NCBI RefSeq assembly: GCF_000240165.1
Contig: NC_017585.1
Location: forward strand, 124,001 to 188,000
Direction: 5' to 3'
DNA length: 64,000 nt
Source: Streptantibioticus cattleyicolor NRRL 8057 = DSM 46488
Lineage (GTDB): Bacteria > Actinomycetota > Actinomycetes > Streptomycetales > Streptomycetaceae
In this document: positions 17,014 through 25,753 of the stretch, one piece after another
Layout of the letters: each line of letters begins with the position of its first letter
Numbering within the stretch: the stretch's first letter is position 1
The notes under the pieces: model-generated
Told to the model about the DNA's origin: nothing
Databases searched by the model: none
Seen by the model: the letters and a program-made list of their open reading frames with translations, nothing else
Position numbers and translations under genes: made by a program

Positions 17014-17689
17014 GACGGGCCCGCGGAGCGTAGAAGGCGGCCCGGACCCGGCGCAGCCACGCCTCGACGGCGGCCTCGTCCGGCGCGGCCGGGAGGACGC
17101 CGGGCGCGCCGAACCGGTCCTCGGCGCGGGAGAGGAGCACCAGCGCCCGGTCCGGCTCGGTGACGATCCACTCGGCCATGGCGCGGACGGCGTCGGGGTC
17201 GGCGAGGCGGATCGTCAGGTGGCCGGTGGCGTGCAGTTCCTCGCCCTGCCGGAGCAGCCGGACCAGGTGGCGGGCGTGCTTGAGCATGCGCTCGCGGGTG
17301 TCCGCGCGGTGCGTTCCGTCGCCGCGGGCGCGGAGTTTGCGGAATTGCCGGGTGGCGTATCCGAGGTAGGCGTCGCGGACGGCTGCCGTGGACGCGAACG
17401 CCCGGCGCATGCCGACGAGTTCGTCACCGAGCGGGGTGCGTATCTCGTAGGTGTCCAGCCACAGCAGTTCGGTGAGCGTCGGGTTGCCTTTGAGGGCGAG
17501 GCGGCAGAACTTGGCGGCTTCGTGGAGGGTGGTGTCCGGGCCGGTGGTGACGTGGGATTCGGCGGGGCGGTGCAGGCCGTGCAGTTCCTCGGTGGGTGCG
17601 GCGAACATGCCGAGGCGGTCGATGTCGGATCCGGCGTGGGCGAGGCCGTAGGCGGTGGAGCCGACCGTGCCGGACAGCAGGATGTTCAT
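17003..17689 (-). CDS. RlaP-like polymerase-beta-fold nucleotidyltransferase
   Basis: 228 residues. The N-terminus has the nucleotidyltransferase signature GTVGSTAYGLAHAGSDIDRLGMF, i.e. GSxxxG followed by the SDID metal-binding pair. A helical C-terminal part follows (NPTLTELLWLD, AYLGYATRQFRKLRARGDG, KHARHLVRLLRQGEEL). These features match the predicted nucleotidyltransferase family PF10127 (RlaP), which has been assigned by comparative genomics to RNA repair pathways. It is the first gene of a two-gene minus-strand operon with the HAD phosphatase. Confidence 0.78.
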   Translation of the reverse strand: MNILLSGTVGSTAYGLAHAGSDIDRLGMFAAPTEELHGLHRPAESHVTTGPDTTLHEAAKFCRLALKGNPTLTELLWLDTYEIRTPLGDELVGMRRAFASTAAVRDAYLGYATRQFRKLRARGDGTHRADTRERMLKHARHLVRLLRQGEELHATGHLTIRLADPDAVRAMAEWIVTEPDRALVLLSRAEDRFGAPGVLPAAPDEAAVEAWLRRVRAAFYAPRARRAA

Positions 17690-17849
17690 GGGTGCCCCTG
17701 TGGGTACGAGGTGGTGTCGTCAGGGTGCCCGATGGAGTCCGGGTTGGCCAGCGAGTTCCCGGGGGCGCCGGTCACCCCGTGTCCTGGGGTGTGTCCTGGC
17801 CGAAGGTGTGTGCAAGGAAGCGGCGCAGGACGGGGTCGGCGAAGCGCCG

Positions 17850-18030
17850 GATCGCGACCCGCTGCGCGACGAAGGCAACCGGTACGCGATGCGTCTGCCG
17901 GCCGCCGGTGTACCGGTCGAGTTACGCCCCGTGCCGGGGATGTTCCACGTCTTCGACCACGTGGCACCGGACGCCGGGATGGCCGCCGCCCTCGTCCGGG
18001 CGTTGTGCAGGCACCGTCGGGAACCGGCGT
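17850..18030 (+). pseudogene. C-terminal remnant of an alpha/beta hydrolase
   Basis: A short segment reads DRDPLRDEGNRYAMRLPAAG, VPVELRPVPGMFHVFDHVAP and DAGMAAALVRALCRH. This is the acid-to-His C-terminal part of HSL-type hydrolases (usual form DPLRDEG...GMFHGF). Nothing resembling the oxyanion-hole or nucleophile regions precedes it. The surrounding 17690-18135 contains no complete gene. Confidence 0.6.
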
Positions 18031-18135
18031 CACCGCGACGGGCCCGCGCGCCGTTCGGTACGTTGGCCCGCGTGGGAAAACCTGGACGCGTGGTGTCGCG
18101 TTCCGGGCCGGAGCGTCGAGTCGCAGGAGGATGGC

Positions 18136-18435
18136 ATGGCGTACTACGTCCTTGAATACTCGCTCGTGGACGACTACGTGGAACGACGCGCGCCGTTGCG
18201 CGAGGAACACCTCGGACTCGCCCGTGCCGCGCGTGAGCGGGGCGATCTCGTGCTGGCGGGTGCGCTGGCCGAGCCGGTCGACCGCGCGTTGCTGGTGTGG
18301 CGGACCGACGACCCGTCCGTGGTCGAGGACTTCGCGCGGCACGACCCGTACGTGCGGGAGGGGCTGGTCACGCGGTGGACCGTCCGCCCGTGGAGCGTCG
18401 TCGGCTGGGCCCCGGACGGGACGGCGGAAGTGTGA
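18136..18435 (+). CDS. YciI-family protein
   Basis: 99 residues from the ATG at 18136, preceded by AGGAGG (18125-18130). YYVLEYSLVDDYVERRAPLREEHL and ERGDLVLAGALAEPVDRALLVW, then DPYVREGLVTRWTVRPW, are the YciI ferredoxin-like-fold pattern with the conserved His and Asp. YciI proteins are small dimers, some acting as dehalogenase- or isomerase-like enzymes; the activity here is unknown. Confidence 0.85.
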   Translation: MAYYVLEYSLVDDYVERRAPLREEHLGLARAARERGDLVLAGALAEPVDRALLVWRTDDPSVVEDFARHDPYVREGLVTRWTVRPWSVVGWAPDGTAEV

Positions 18436-18495
18436 CGCGGGTCTCCCGGAAAGGGTGACACGACGCTGTCGCGGACGGCTGCGATCGTTGCCGGC

Positions 18496-19434
18496 ATGAC
18501 GATCACAGATGAGGACTGTCTCGCCGAGACGCTGGCGTTCAACGAGCGGTTCGAGGCCGCCGCCGCGAGCCGGCCGCTACGTGAAGTGGCGCCGCGCTCG
18601 GCCGGGTTGGCGGCGGCCCGGCGCAACCGGCTCGGTGGCGACACACCACCGGTGAGGCTCCCGCACGGCCGTGACCGCGTCGTCGCGGGAGGGGTGGGGA
18701 TACGGGTCTTCGTACCGGACCACGTCGACGGGGTGTATCTGCACATCCACGGGGGCGGCTGGATGGTCGGTTCGGCGGACGGGCAGGACGAGAGGTTGTG
18801 GCAGCTGGCCGAGCGGGCCCGGCTGGCCGTGGTCAGCGTGGAGTACCGGCTCGCGCCGGAGCACCCGTTCCCCGCCGGACCGGACGACTGCGAGGCGGTC
18901 GCACAGTGGCTGGTGGAGCACGCCGCCGCCGAGTTCGGGACCGAACGGCTGCTGATCGGCGGCGAGTCGGCCGGTGCCCACCTGAGTGTCGTGACCTTGC
19001 TGCGCCTGCGTGACCGGCATGGCGTCACCGGCGCGTTCCGGGCGGCCAACCTGGTCTTCGGCCCCTACGACCTGTCGATGACGCCGAGTCAGCGGTCGTT
19101 CGGCTCCCGGCGGCTGCTGAGCAACACCGACTCGTTGCGACGGGCGTACGAGCTGTTCACGCCGGGTATGGACGCGGAGCGGCGGCGCGGTCCCGAGGTC
19201 TCACCGCTCTTCGCCGACCTGGCCGGTATGCCGCCGGCCCGGATCGTCGTCGGTACCGAGGATCCGCTGCTGGACGACTCGTTGTTCCTGGCCCAACGGT
19301 GGCGGGCGGCCGGCGCCGAGGTGCGTCTCGGTGTCGTCGCCGGCGCGATGCACGGCTTCACGTTGTTCCCGCTGACCGTCGCGGAGCGGGAACGGCGGCG
19401 GGAGCGGGAGTTCCTGTCCGGCGCGGGGCGGTAG
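18496..19434 (+). CDS. HSL-type alpha/beta hydrolase
   Basis: 312 residues. Oxyanion-hole HIHGGGWMVGSADGQDERLW, VEYRLAPEHPFPAGPDDCEAV, nucleophile elbow IGGESAGAHLSV (GxSxG as GESAG), acid region VGTEDPLLDDSLF and His in GAMHGFTLFP are all present. The N-terminal cap (ITDEDCLAETLAFNERFEAA) is longer than in the hydrolase at 6977. The adjacent WYL regulator starts 11 bp after the stop and may be co-transcribed. The substrate is unknown. Confidence 0.87.
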   Translation: MTITDEDCLAETLAFNERFEAAAASRPLREVAPRSAGLAAARRNRLGGDTPPVRLPHGRDRVVAGGVGIRVFVPDHVDGVYLHIHGGGWMVGSADGQDERLWQLAERARLAVVSVEYRLAPEHPFPAGPDDCEAVAQWLVEHAAAEFGTERLLIGGESAGAHLSVVTLLRLRDRHGVTGAFRAANLVFGPYDLSMTPSQRSFGSRRLLSNTDSLRRAYELFTPGMDAERRRGPEVSPLFADLAGMPPARIVVGTEDPLLDDSLFLAQRWRAAGAEVRLGVVAGAMHGFTLFPLTVAERERRREREFLSGAGR

Positions 19435-19444
19435 CCTCACCGGT

Positions 19445-20164
19445 ATGAACCGCACTGCCCGGCTCTACGCGCTGGTGGAGGAGTTGCGCGCGGCGGCGCC
19501 GCGTCCGTTGACGGTCGGGGTGCTCGCCGCGCGCTTCGAGGTGAGTACGCGTACGGTCCAGCGTGATCTGCGGGCCCTGATGGAGAGCGGCGTGCCGGTG
19601 CGCATCACGCCGGGGCGTGGTGGGGGCTGGTCGATCGACCCGCGGATGACGCTGCCGCCGATCCGGTTCACCGCCGACGAGGCGGCGGCGCTGGCCGCCG
19701 CGCTCGCCGCGGCCGGTGCCTCCACCCCGTACGCGGGCGCGGCGCGCACCGCGGCCCAGAAGATCGCGGTCTCGATGTCCGGCCCCGCCTCGGCGGCGGC
19801 GCGGGAACTCGCCGCGCGGATCGTCACGTTGCCGTCGCCGGTGGACACGACGGTCCGCGCCGCGGTGGAGCAGGCTCTCACCGCCGGCACGGTCCTGCGG
19901 TTGTCCTATCTCGACGCGGCCGGACGCCGGAGCGACCGCGTGGTGGAACCGGCCGGGCTGCTCACCGTCGACGGGCGGTGGTACCTCATCGCCTGGTGCC
20001 GCACGCGGCAGGCCGGCCGTGGCTTCCGGCTGGACCGCGTCACGGCGGCGGTCCCGACCACGGACCGGGCCGGCCGCCACGACCTGGCCGAACTGTTGCG
20101 CGGCTCGGCCGCGGCCGGCGCCGTTCCGCCCACGACGCTGGCCGCGCTGGCGTCCCCGTCCTGA
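19445..20164 (+). CDS. YafY-type WYL-domain transcriptional regulator
   Basis: 239 residues. N-terminal HTH_11 (ARLYALVEELRAAAPRPLTVGVLAARFEVSTRTVQRDL) is followed by the WYL domain with RVVEPAGLLTVDGRWYLIAWCRTR and FRLDRVTAA. WYL domains sense nucleic-acid-derived or other small ligands. The gene is 11 bp behind the hydrolase and may regulate it. Confidence 0.87.
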   Translation: MNRTARLYALVEELRAAAPRPLTVGVLAARFEVSTRTVQRDLRALMESGVPVRITPGRGGGWSIDPRMTLPPIRFTADEAAALAAALAAAGASTPYAGAARTAAQKIAVSMSGPASAAARELAARIVTLPSPVDTTVRAAVEQALTAGTVLRLSYLDAAGRRSDRVVEPAGLLTVDGRWYLIAWCRTRQAGRGFRLDRVTAAVPTTDRAGRHDLAELLRGSAAAGAVPPTTLAALASPS

Positions 20165-20219
20165 AGGAACGGGGGTCGGTGCGCCGGTGGCGTCGGGGCG
20201 GGAGCGGCGGCCGGACGGT

Positions 20220-20630
20220 TCAGCGGAGTTCCTGGATGCGGACGAGGTTGCCCGCCGGGTCGCGGAAGGCGCAGTCACGGACGCCGTAGGGCTGCTCGGT
20301 CGGTTCCTGGACGACCTCGGCGTCGGCTGCCTGCACCTTCTCGAAGGTGTCGTCGAGGTTCCGGGTGGCCAGCAGGATCCAGCCGTATGTGCCCTTGGCC
20401 ATCATCTCCCGGATGGTGCGGCGCTCGTCCTCGGTGATCCCGGGGTCGACGGCCGGCGGCGCCAGCAGGATGGAGGTGTCGGGCTGACCGGCCGGGCCTA
20501 CGGTGATCCAGCGCATCGTGCCCTGTCCGACGTCGTTGCGGACCTCGAAGCCGAGCACGTCGCGGTAGAAGGCGACGGACGCCTCCGGGTCGTCGTGCGG
20601 GAGGAAACTGGTGTGAATGGTGATGTCCAT
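20220..20630 (-). CDS. VOC-superfamily (glyoxalase-like) protein
   Basis: 136 residues from the ATG at 20630. It has the paired beta-alpha-beta-beta-beta modules of the VOC fold: HTSFLPHDDPEASVAFYRDVLGFEVRNDVG in the first half, and VQAADAEVVQEPTEQPYGVRDCAFRDPAGNLVRIQEL in the second. Metal-binding His/Glu positions typical of glyoxalase/dioxygenase members are partly visible. The function is unknown; resistance proteins and lyases also belong here. Confidence 0.85.
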   Translation of the reverse strand: MDITIHTSFLPHDDPEASVAFYRDVLGFEVRNDVGQGTMRWITVGPAGQPDTSILLAPPAVDPGITEDERRTIREMMAKGTYGWILLATRNLDDTFEKVQAADAEVVQEPTEQPYGVRDCAFRDPAGNLVRIQELR

Positions 20631-20739
20631 GCCGGTCAGCGTAGGTGTGCCCGGGTGACCCGCGCTTCTTGAATCCTGACCGATCCGGCCGTGTGTCCCG
20701 GGCACGCGGTCGGTCTTCGCGGGGCGGGGACCACCGGCG

Positions 20740-21363
20740 TCAGGGGGCGCCGTCGGCGTGGAAGAGCCGGTCCAGGTGGTGCCGTACGACGGCGGCGGCG
20801 GACTCGGGGGTGCGCCGGCCCACCAGGATGGCGGTGCCCAGCCCCGCCGAGAGGGCGAGCAGGCTGATCGCCTCCGTCCGGGTGTCGGTGTCGGGGGCGA
20901 CGAGGCGGGCCTCCCGCGCCTGCGCGAGCAGGGCGTCGAGGGCGTCCTCGGCGGCGTCGGGGGCGTCGGGGGCGTCGGCGAAGGGCTGCGCGGCAAGCGC
21001 CTCGTCCGTCACGGAGAGCACCGCGTACGAGGTGTAGACGAGGTGGAAGGTGCGGCTCTCCGCGTCGGTGGGGAGCGATTCCATCAGCAGCGCCTCGATC
21101 ACGGCACGGGGGCCGGGGGCGTCCCCGGCGGCCCGGACCCGGGCGGCGGTGCGTTCGCCGAACGCTGCGGCCAGCCGCTCCAGCCCGTACAGGAGCAGCT
21201 TCTCCTTGGTCTGGAAGTAGTACTGCACCAGCCGCAGGGAGACGCCCGCCTCGGCTGCCACGTCCCGCATCCCGACGTTGTGCAGGCCGCGCCGCCCGGC
21301 GACCCGGACGAGCGCCTCGGCGATCTCGTTGCGCCGTTCCTCATGGTCCACCCGCTTCGGCAT
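20740..21363 (-). CDS. TetR-family regulator
   Basis: 207 residues from the ATG at 21363 (MPKRVDHEERR), with GGCGGAGA upstream; the longer frame up to 21438 would consume the operator. The HTH is at 8-55: RRNEIAEALVRVAGRRGLHNVGMRDVAAEAGVSLRLVQYYFQTKEKLL. It is BetI/PhlF-like in the first helices. It is divergent from an alpha/beta hydrolase gene and faces a double operator. Confidence 0.9.
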   Translation of the reverse strand: MPKRVDHEERRNEIAEALVRVAGRRGLHNVGMRDVAAEAGVSLRLVQYYFQTKEKLLLYGLERLAAAFGERTAARVRAAGDAPGPRAVIEALLMESLPTDAESRTFHLVYTSYAVLSVTDEALAAQPFADAPDAPDAAEDALDALLAQAREARLVAPDTDTRTEAISLLALSAGLGTAILVGRRTPESAAAVVRHHLDRLFHADGAP

Positions 21364-21415
21364 CGTCCCGCGTCTCCGCCCTCGGTCCTCCCGGCCCGTC
21401 GGCCGCCGGTTTTCA

Positions 21416-21453
21416 TGATACGCCGGTATCACCATCATGGTACGGTCGTATCA
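21416..21453. promoter_or_regulatory. Tandem 16-bp TetR operators
   Basis: TGATACGCCGGTATCA (21416-21431) is a perfect 6-bp-arm palindrome. TGGTACGGTCGTATCA (21438-21453) is a near-perfect second copy. Their centres are 22 bp apart, about two helical turns, so two dimers would sit on the same face of the DNA. They lie between the TetR and hydrolase starts. Confidence 0.65.
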
Positions 21454-21484
21454 CGAACGCAGTTCTCCCACGGAGGTGTCAACC

Positions 21485-22405
21485 GTGTCCGAGACACCGA
21501 CCCGCCGGCGCGTCCCCGCAAGGGACGTCGGCCGCTACGTGAACTAGGCGCTGCGCGACCGGTACTTCCGGGCCTGCGACGCGGTCTACGCCCTGGGCCC
21601 GGCCCCGCGCGCGGAGCACGACGTGGAGACCGTCTTCGGGACCACGCACGTCTACGAGTGGGGCCCCACGCACCCTGCGGACGAAACCCGGATCCCGGTG
21701 GTGCTCGTCCACGGCTCCGGCTCCAACTCCTCGATGTGGTACCCGAACGTGGCCGCCCTGCGCACCCGGGGCCCGGTCTACGCGCTCGACACCCCCGGCG
21801 ACCCGGGGCGCAGCGTCCACCGCGTCCCCATGCACCGGCCCGAGCGCGCCGCGCGGTGGATGGACGAGGCCCTTGCCGCCCTCGGGCTCGACCGGGTCCA
21901 CCTCATCGGCTCCTCCTACGGCGGCTGGCTCACCCTCAACCAGGCGCACCGGCGTCCCGGCAGGTTGGCCTCGGTGACCCTGCTCGGCCCCGGGGGGCTG
22001 GAGAAGGTGGGGCTCCGGTTCTTCGTCTGGATCTTCGTCAGCCTCTTCGCGACGTCCGCCCCGAAGCCGCTGCGCCGCCATCTGGCCGCCTGGCTGGACC
22101 AACCCGTCCTCGTCATCCCCGAGTTGCGCGCGATGATCCGGACCGGCGTCCGCGCGTTCCGCATCCGCCGGCCGGCCCCGCTGCCGCTGACCGACGACGA
22201 GCTGCGCACCATACACACCCCGCTCCATCTGCTGATGGGCAGGCGGAGCCTCCTCGTCCACCCGAAACGGCAACTGGCACGGGTGCCGTCCCTGGTGCCC
22301 GGCGCCCGCGTGGAGATCGTCCCCGCCACCGGCCACGGGCCGCAGATCGACCACGCCGACGCCGTCAACGAGCGGATGCTCGACTTCATCGGCTCCGTCG
22401 ACTGA
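21485..22405 (+). pseudogene. Alpha/beta hydrolase gene with in-frame TAG at codon 21
   Basis: A strong GGAGGTG site (21473-21479) precedes GTG 21485. The frame then reads RARDVGRYVN-like sequence to a TAG at 21545-21547 and continues as ALRDRYFRACDAVYALGPAP without interruption to 22405. The downstream part is a complete hydrolase: VVLVHGSGSNSSMWYPN, nucleophile elbow IGSSYGGWLTLNQ, and His in PATGHGPQIDH. Without readthrough, translation could only restart at GTG 21623, which has no good ribosome site. It is either a nonsense-mutated gene, a sequencing error, or a readthrough case. It is divergent from TetR. Confidence 0.75.
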
Positions 22406-22430
22406 ACGCGTGGGGGGACGGCGGCACCCG

Positions 22431-22455
22431 AACTCCCTTCCCGACGACGGGAGTT
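22431..22455 (+). terminator. Short hairpin after hydrolase
   Basis: AACTCCC (22431-22437) pairs with GGGAGTT (22449-22455) across an 11-nt loop, just after the hydrolase stop and before the next lipoprotein gene. There is no long U tract. Confidence 0.35.
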
Positions 22456-22503
22456 AACTGAACCGGCGGACCGATCGCCGCACCGGCTGTCATGCTCGAC
22501 CAC

Positions 22504-23370
22504 ATGACGAGCGCAGCCACGCCACGCGGCACCGGAGCCGTCCGCGAAGGCCGGTCCGGCACGACACGTGCGGTCTCCGTGCTCGCCGGGTTGCTGGCCG
22601 TGGGGGTGGTCACGGCGGGTTGCGCGGACGCGTCCGGGTACGGGTCCGCCCGGCACCCGGCGGTGATCGGCAGCCCGGCCCTGCTGGAACGGGACGCGCG
22701 CACGCTGATCCTCCGGTGGACCGCGGACCACTTCGACAACTGCGCCGATCAGGCCGTGGCGATCGCGACGGTCTAGGCGCGCCGCATCCTGCTGAGCGTG
22801 ACACCGCAACCCAGGACACCCGCGCCCGAGGTCTGCGCGCTGGCGATCGCGAACGGCGGCACGACCACCCTGCGGCTCACGGCGCCCATCGGCGACCGCA
22901 CCCTGGCGGACGCGCACACCGGCCGCCCGATCGCCCTGCTCGACGACCGCGCACTGGAACAGGTCGGCCACCTCCCCCGCGGATACCGGCCGGACCCCCA
23001 CGAGCCGGTGCGGCTCACCGTGAGCACACATCCCCACAGCGACACGCGGGCAGCCCTGCCCGAGGTGGACCACCTTTTCATCATCGGCACCGGTGAGGAC
23101 CGGCTGCTGACGACCTCACAGACCCGGGACCAGGTGAACCCACGGGAATTCGGCATGTCGCCCGTCGGCACCGTCACCGTCCACGGCCGGCCGGCCACCG
23201 TCTGGCAGGACACCTCCGCGAACGGCGGACCCGCCTCCATGCGCCTGCTGCTCTGGCGGGAGGGCGGCTGGACGCTGAAGGTCGAGAACTCCGGCCCGGT
23301 CAAGGGAGGCGACGCGCTCCCCGCGGCCGAGCTGCGCGAGGTCGCCGAAGGGATGGGTGTCCGGGGCTGA
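22504..23370 (+). pseudogene. Lipoprotein gene with in-frame TAG at codon 91
   Basis: From ATG 22504 there is a signal sequence (RAVSVLAGLLAVGVVTAGC) with a lipobox Cys. The frame continues through DHFDNCADQAVAIATV to TAG 22774-22776, then resumes in the same frame as ARRILLSVTPQPRTPAPEVC to a stop at 23370. The later part looks like one continuous secreted domain (VDHLFIIGTGEDRLLTTSQT, VWQDTSANGGPASMRLLLWR). As written, only a 90-residue lipoprotein stub would be made, or a second product from GTG 22798 without a signal peptide. I do not recognise the domain. Confidence 0.7.
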
Positions 23371-23700
23371 CGGGCCACGGCAGCGTTCGTCTTCGCTCCC
23401 GTGACCCTCAAGTGCCGTTGAGGTCGCCGGCCTCGGCGGCAACGGCGGCCCTCCCGACCGACCGGACGGCACGGCCGCGTTCACAGAATCCTCAGAGGCC
23501 CCGGGGGTGGCCGATCCGGGGGCAGGGCACGATGATGGGCGCTGCCGCGCCGGAGCCGTCGGGTGCGGCACGGCTGTGCGCGGGTCCGGAACGCCTCCGG
23601 GCCGGTACCGCGCCGGCCGGCACGTCGTGTGGAGCACTTCCCCCCTCCGGCGGGACGCACCACCCCGCGCGGCCCGCCGCCGTCAGCTCAGGAGTCCCCC
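23371..23700. other. 330-bp intergenic region
   Basis: No convincing coding sequence. A small hairpin CCTCAA/TTGAGG (23406-23423) may end the upstream transcript. The last bases carry the ribosome site (AGGAG) of the DoxX gene. Confidence 0.5.
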
Positions 23701-24150
23701 ATGACCTCCAAGCTCAACGACCATGCCGAGCAGGCCGGACCACACGTGCTGGGTCTGCTGCGGATCGTCACCGCCCTGCTCTTCTGCTGCCACGGCGCCG
23801 CGTCGATCTTCGGCGTCCTCGGCGGAGCCCACGGCGGCCACTCCCTGCCGGCCGGCCAGTGGCCGGGCTGGTGGGCGGCGCTGATCCAACTCGTCGGCGG
23901 CGCCTTCGTCCTGCTGGGCCTGGGCACCCGCGTCGCCGCGCTGCTGTGTTCGGGCTCCATGGCGTACGCCTACTTCACCGTCCACCAGGCACACGCCCTG
24001 TTCCCCATCCAGAACGGCGGCGAGCCCGCCGTGCTCTACTGCTGGATCTTCCTCGCCGTCGCGGTCACCGGCCCCGGCAGCCTCGCCCTCGACACGCTGC
24101 TGCGCCAACCCCGCCGCGAACACCGCCGGTTGGCACTGGGCGCCCGCTGA
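23701..24150 (+). CDS. DoxX-family membrane protein
   Basis: 149 residues with four predicted membrane helices. LRIVTALLFCCHGAASIFGV is the DoxX N-terminal signature, followed by WWAALIQLVGGAFVLLGLGTRVAALLCSGSMAYAYF and the C-terminal GEPAVLYCWIFLAVAVTGPG. DoxX proteins sit in the membrane and are tied to redox or thiol stress in some bacteria. The AGGAG upstream supports the start. Confidence 0.87.
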   Translation: MTSKLNDHAEQAGPHVLGLLRIVTALLFCCHGAASIFGVLGGAHGGHSLPAGQWPGWWAALIQLVGGAFVLLGLGTRVAALLCSGSMAYAYFTVHQAHALFPIQNGGEPAVLYCWIFLAVAVTGPGSLALDTLLRQPRREHRRLALGAR

Positions 24151-24152
24151 GC

Positions 24153-24422
24153 ATGTCCTGGCCGGGACCCGCCAACGCCGACGAGGTGACGGTCCCCGAC
24201 ATCGTCGGGCTGACCGTCACCCGCGCCCGGGCCGTCGCGTGGGAGGCGGGCCTGGTCGTCACCACCGACGACCCGGACGGCCCGCCGGTCCGGGCCCTCA
24301 CCTGGCAGGGGGTCTGGGTGGTCACCGCCCAGCACCCCGCCCCGGGCTCCCGGATGCGCCGCCGCGGCTCCCTCGTGATCTTCTTCGAGAAGCCGCCCGG
24401 CGGCGACCCCGGGCACGAGTAG
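24153..24422 (+). CDS. Single PASTA-domain protein
   Basis: 89 residues. VTVPDIVGLTVTRARAVAWEAGLVVTTDD and VVTAQHPAPGSRMRRRGSLVIFFE form one PASTA domain. There is no kinase domain, signal peptide or membrane helix, so it is a free-standing soluble PASTA protein. It starts 2 bp after the DoxX stop and is surely in the same operon. PASTA domains bind muropeptides in kinases and PBPs; that role is unproven for such short proteins. Confidence 0.78.
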   Translation: MSWPGPANADEVTVPDIVGLTVTRARAVAWEAGLVVTTDDPDGPPVRALTWQGVWVVTAQHPAPGSRMRRRGSLVIFFEKPPGGDPGHE

Positions 24423-24548
24423 CCGTCCCGTCCCCGCCCCAACGGCTCTGCTTTGATTGCCGCATGACGGAGAAGACGGGGACGCCGCCGCGGCACGTAC
24501 ACGGTCGTCACGCGAAACGGCGGGCGGCGGCCGCGCCTGACCCCTCGG

Positions 24549-25478
24549 CTACCAGTGCGCGGGGCGGCTGAGGGCGTCGGGGAGTCTGGTGGTGGCGTCG
24601 CCCCGGGCGGCGTTGACCTGGGCCTGGGTGAGGAAGACGGCGCCGGTGAGGTCGGCGCCGCGCAGGTCGGCGTTGCGCAGGTCGGCGCCGATGAGGTCGG
24701 CCAGGCGGAGGTCTGCCTTCTTCAGGTCGGCGGCGACGAGGAGGGCGCCGCGCAGGCAGGCGCCGCGCAGGTTGGCGCCGGCCAGTCGGGCGCCGGCCAG
24801 GTCGGCGCCACGGTGGTTGCGGGTGCGTCCCTGGACCTGGGCCCGTACCAGTTCGCTCACGCGCAGCAGCAGCTCGTTGACGTCACCACGCAGCGCCGCC
24901 ATGTCGAGTTCCCGCAGCGATTCCGCGCTGCCTTCGGTGAGGGCCTCGACGCGTCCCAGGGCGCGGCGCAGGTCGCGGTGGACGGGGCGGGCGGCGGGCA
25001 GGGCGAGGGCCTCGGCGAGGTACCAGAGTATTTCGTGCAGCTGCCGCATCACCGGGAAGACGGCGAACATCGGGCCCGCGTCCGCCGGTGACCGCCGCCA
25101 GTCGGTGCCGCCGAAGGTGACCTGCGAGACCTTCTGCCCGGCGCCGAAGCAGTCGAAGACGGTGCAACCGGGGAAGCCCTTCTCCCGCAGCCCGGCGTGG
25201 ATGCCGCAGCGGAAGTCCGCCTGGAGGTTGGCGCACGGGGTGCCGGCGTCCTTGTCGACCGCGAAGTCGGCGGAACGGGAGAAGGGCAGCGCGACACAGC
25301 ACAGGCCGAAGCAGCTGGAACAGTCGGCGCGCAGGTCGTCCCGGCCGTCGCGGAACGGACGCCCGCCGCCCGAGGGCCGCCGGCGCGGACCACGGTCGCG
25401 GTCGGCGGGACGCCGCGCGTCACGGTGCGTACGCCTGCGGGCGTCACCGGCATCAGGGGTTCCGGGGTTCTGGGCCAA
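24549..25478 (-). CDS. Pentapeptide-repeat protein with Cys-rich N-domain
   Basis: 309 residues if the TTG at 25478 is the start; AGGAGAG lies 8 bp upstream, and no better start is seen. After a basic, low-complexity N-terminus comes a Cys-rich region ([45 protein letters not shown]) that could bind a metal or iron-sulfur centre. The C-terminal 80 residues are A(D/N)Lxx repeats ([39 protein letters not shown]), a right-handed beta helix. The function is unknown; DNA mimicry as in MfpA is one possibility for the repeat part. Confidence 0.78.
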   Translation of the reverse strand: MAQNPGTPDAGDARRRTHRDARRPADRDRGPRRRPSGGGRPFRDGRDDLRADCSSCFGLCCVALPFSRSADFAVDKDAGTPCANLQADFRCGIHAGLREKGFPGCTVFDCFGAGQKVSQVTFGGTDWRRSPADAGPMFAVFPVMRQLHEILWYLAEALALPAARPVHRDLRRALGRVEALTEGSAESLRELDMAALRGDVNELLLRVSELVRAQVQGRTRNHRGADLAGARLAGANLRGACLRGALLVAADLKKADLRLADLIGADLRNADLRGADLTGAVFLTQAQVNAARGDATTRLPDALSRPAHW

Positions 25479-25646
25479 CGTACGCGCTCTCCTGTGACGG
25501 GACGAGCACGTATCCGACGTGCCCGGGGACCGTCCCATTCTCGCAGACGGCGTACGGGCCGCCGGAGGCCGTCCGCCCGGCCGCTTCGTTCAGGAAGTCA
25601 AGGGAGAACGCGGATCGCAGCGGTCGATCGCTCCAAGTCTCACCCC

Positions 25647-25675
25647 TTGACTCGTGCTCATGACAAGACTCATAT
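25647..25675 (+). promoter_or_regulatory. Candidate sigma-70 promoter of the GH64 gene
   Basis: TTGACT (25647-25652) and TCATAT (25670-25675) are separated by 17 bp, about 80 bp before the GH64 start. The stretch is less GC-rich than its surroundings. The rest of the 275-bp gap (25479-25753) shows no gene. Confidence 0.5.
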
Positions 25676-25753
25676 TGGGCGTCACTGGAGCAGGCACGGC
25701 GGCGATCCCCACCGCCAACCCCCACAAATCCCCTGCTCAGACAGGACGTTCGC

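Noticed and set aside
24464-24571. 35-codon ORF (MTEKTGTPPRHVHG...) after the PASTA gene
   Set aside because: Basic low-complexity sequence overlapping the end of the pentapeptide-repeat gene; no conserved pattern.
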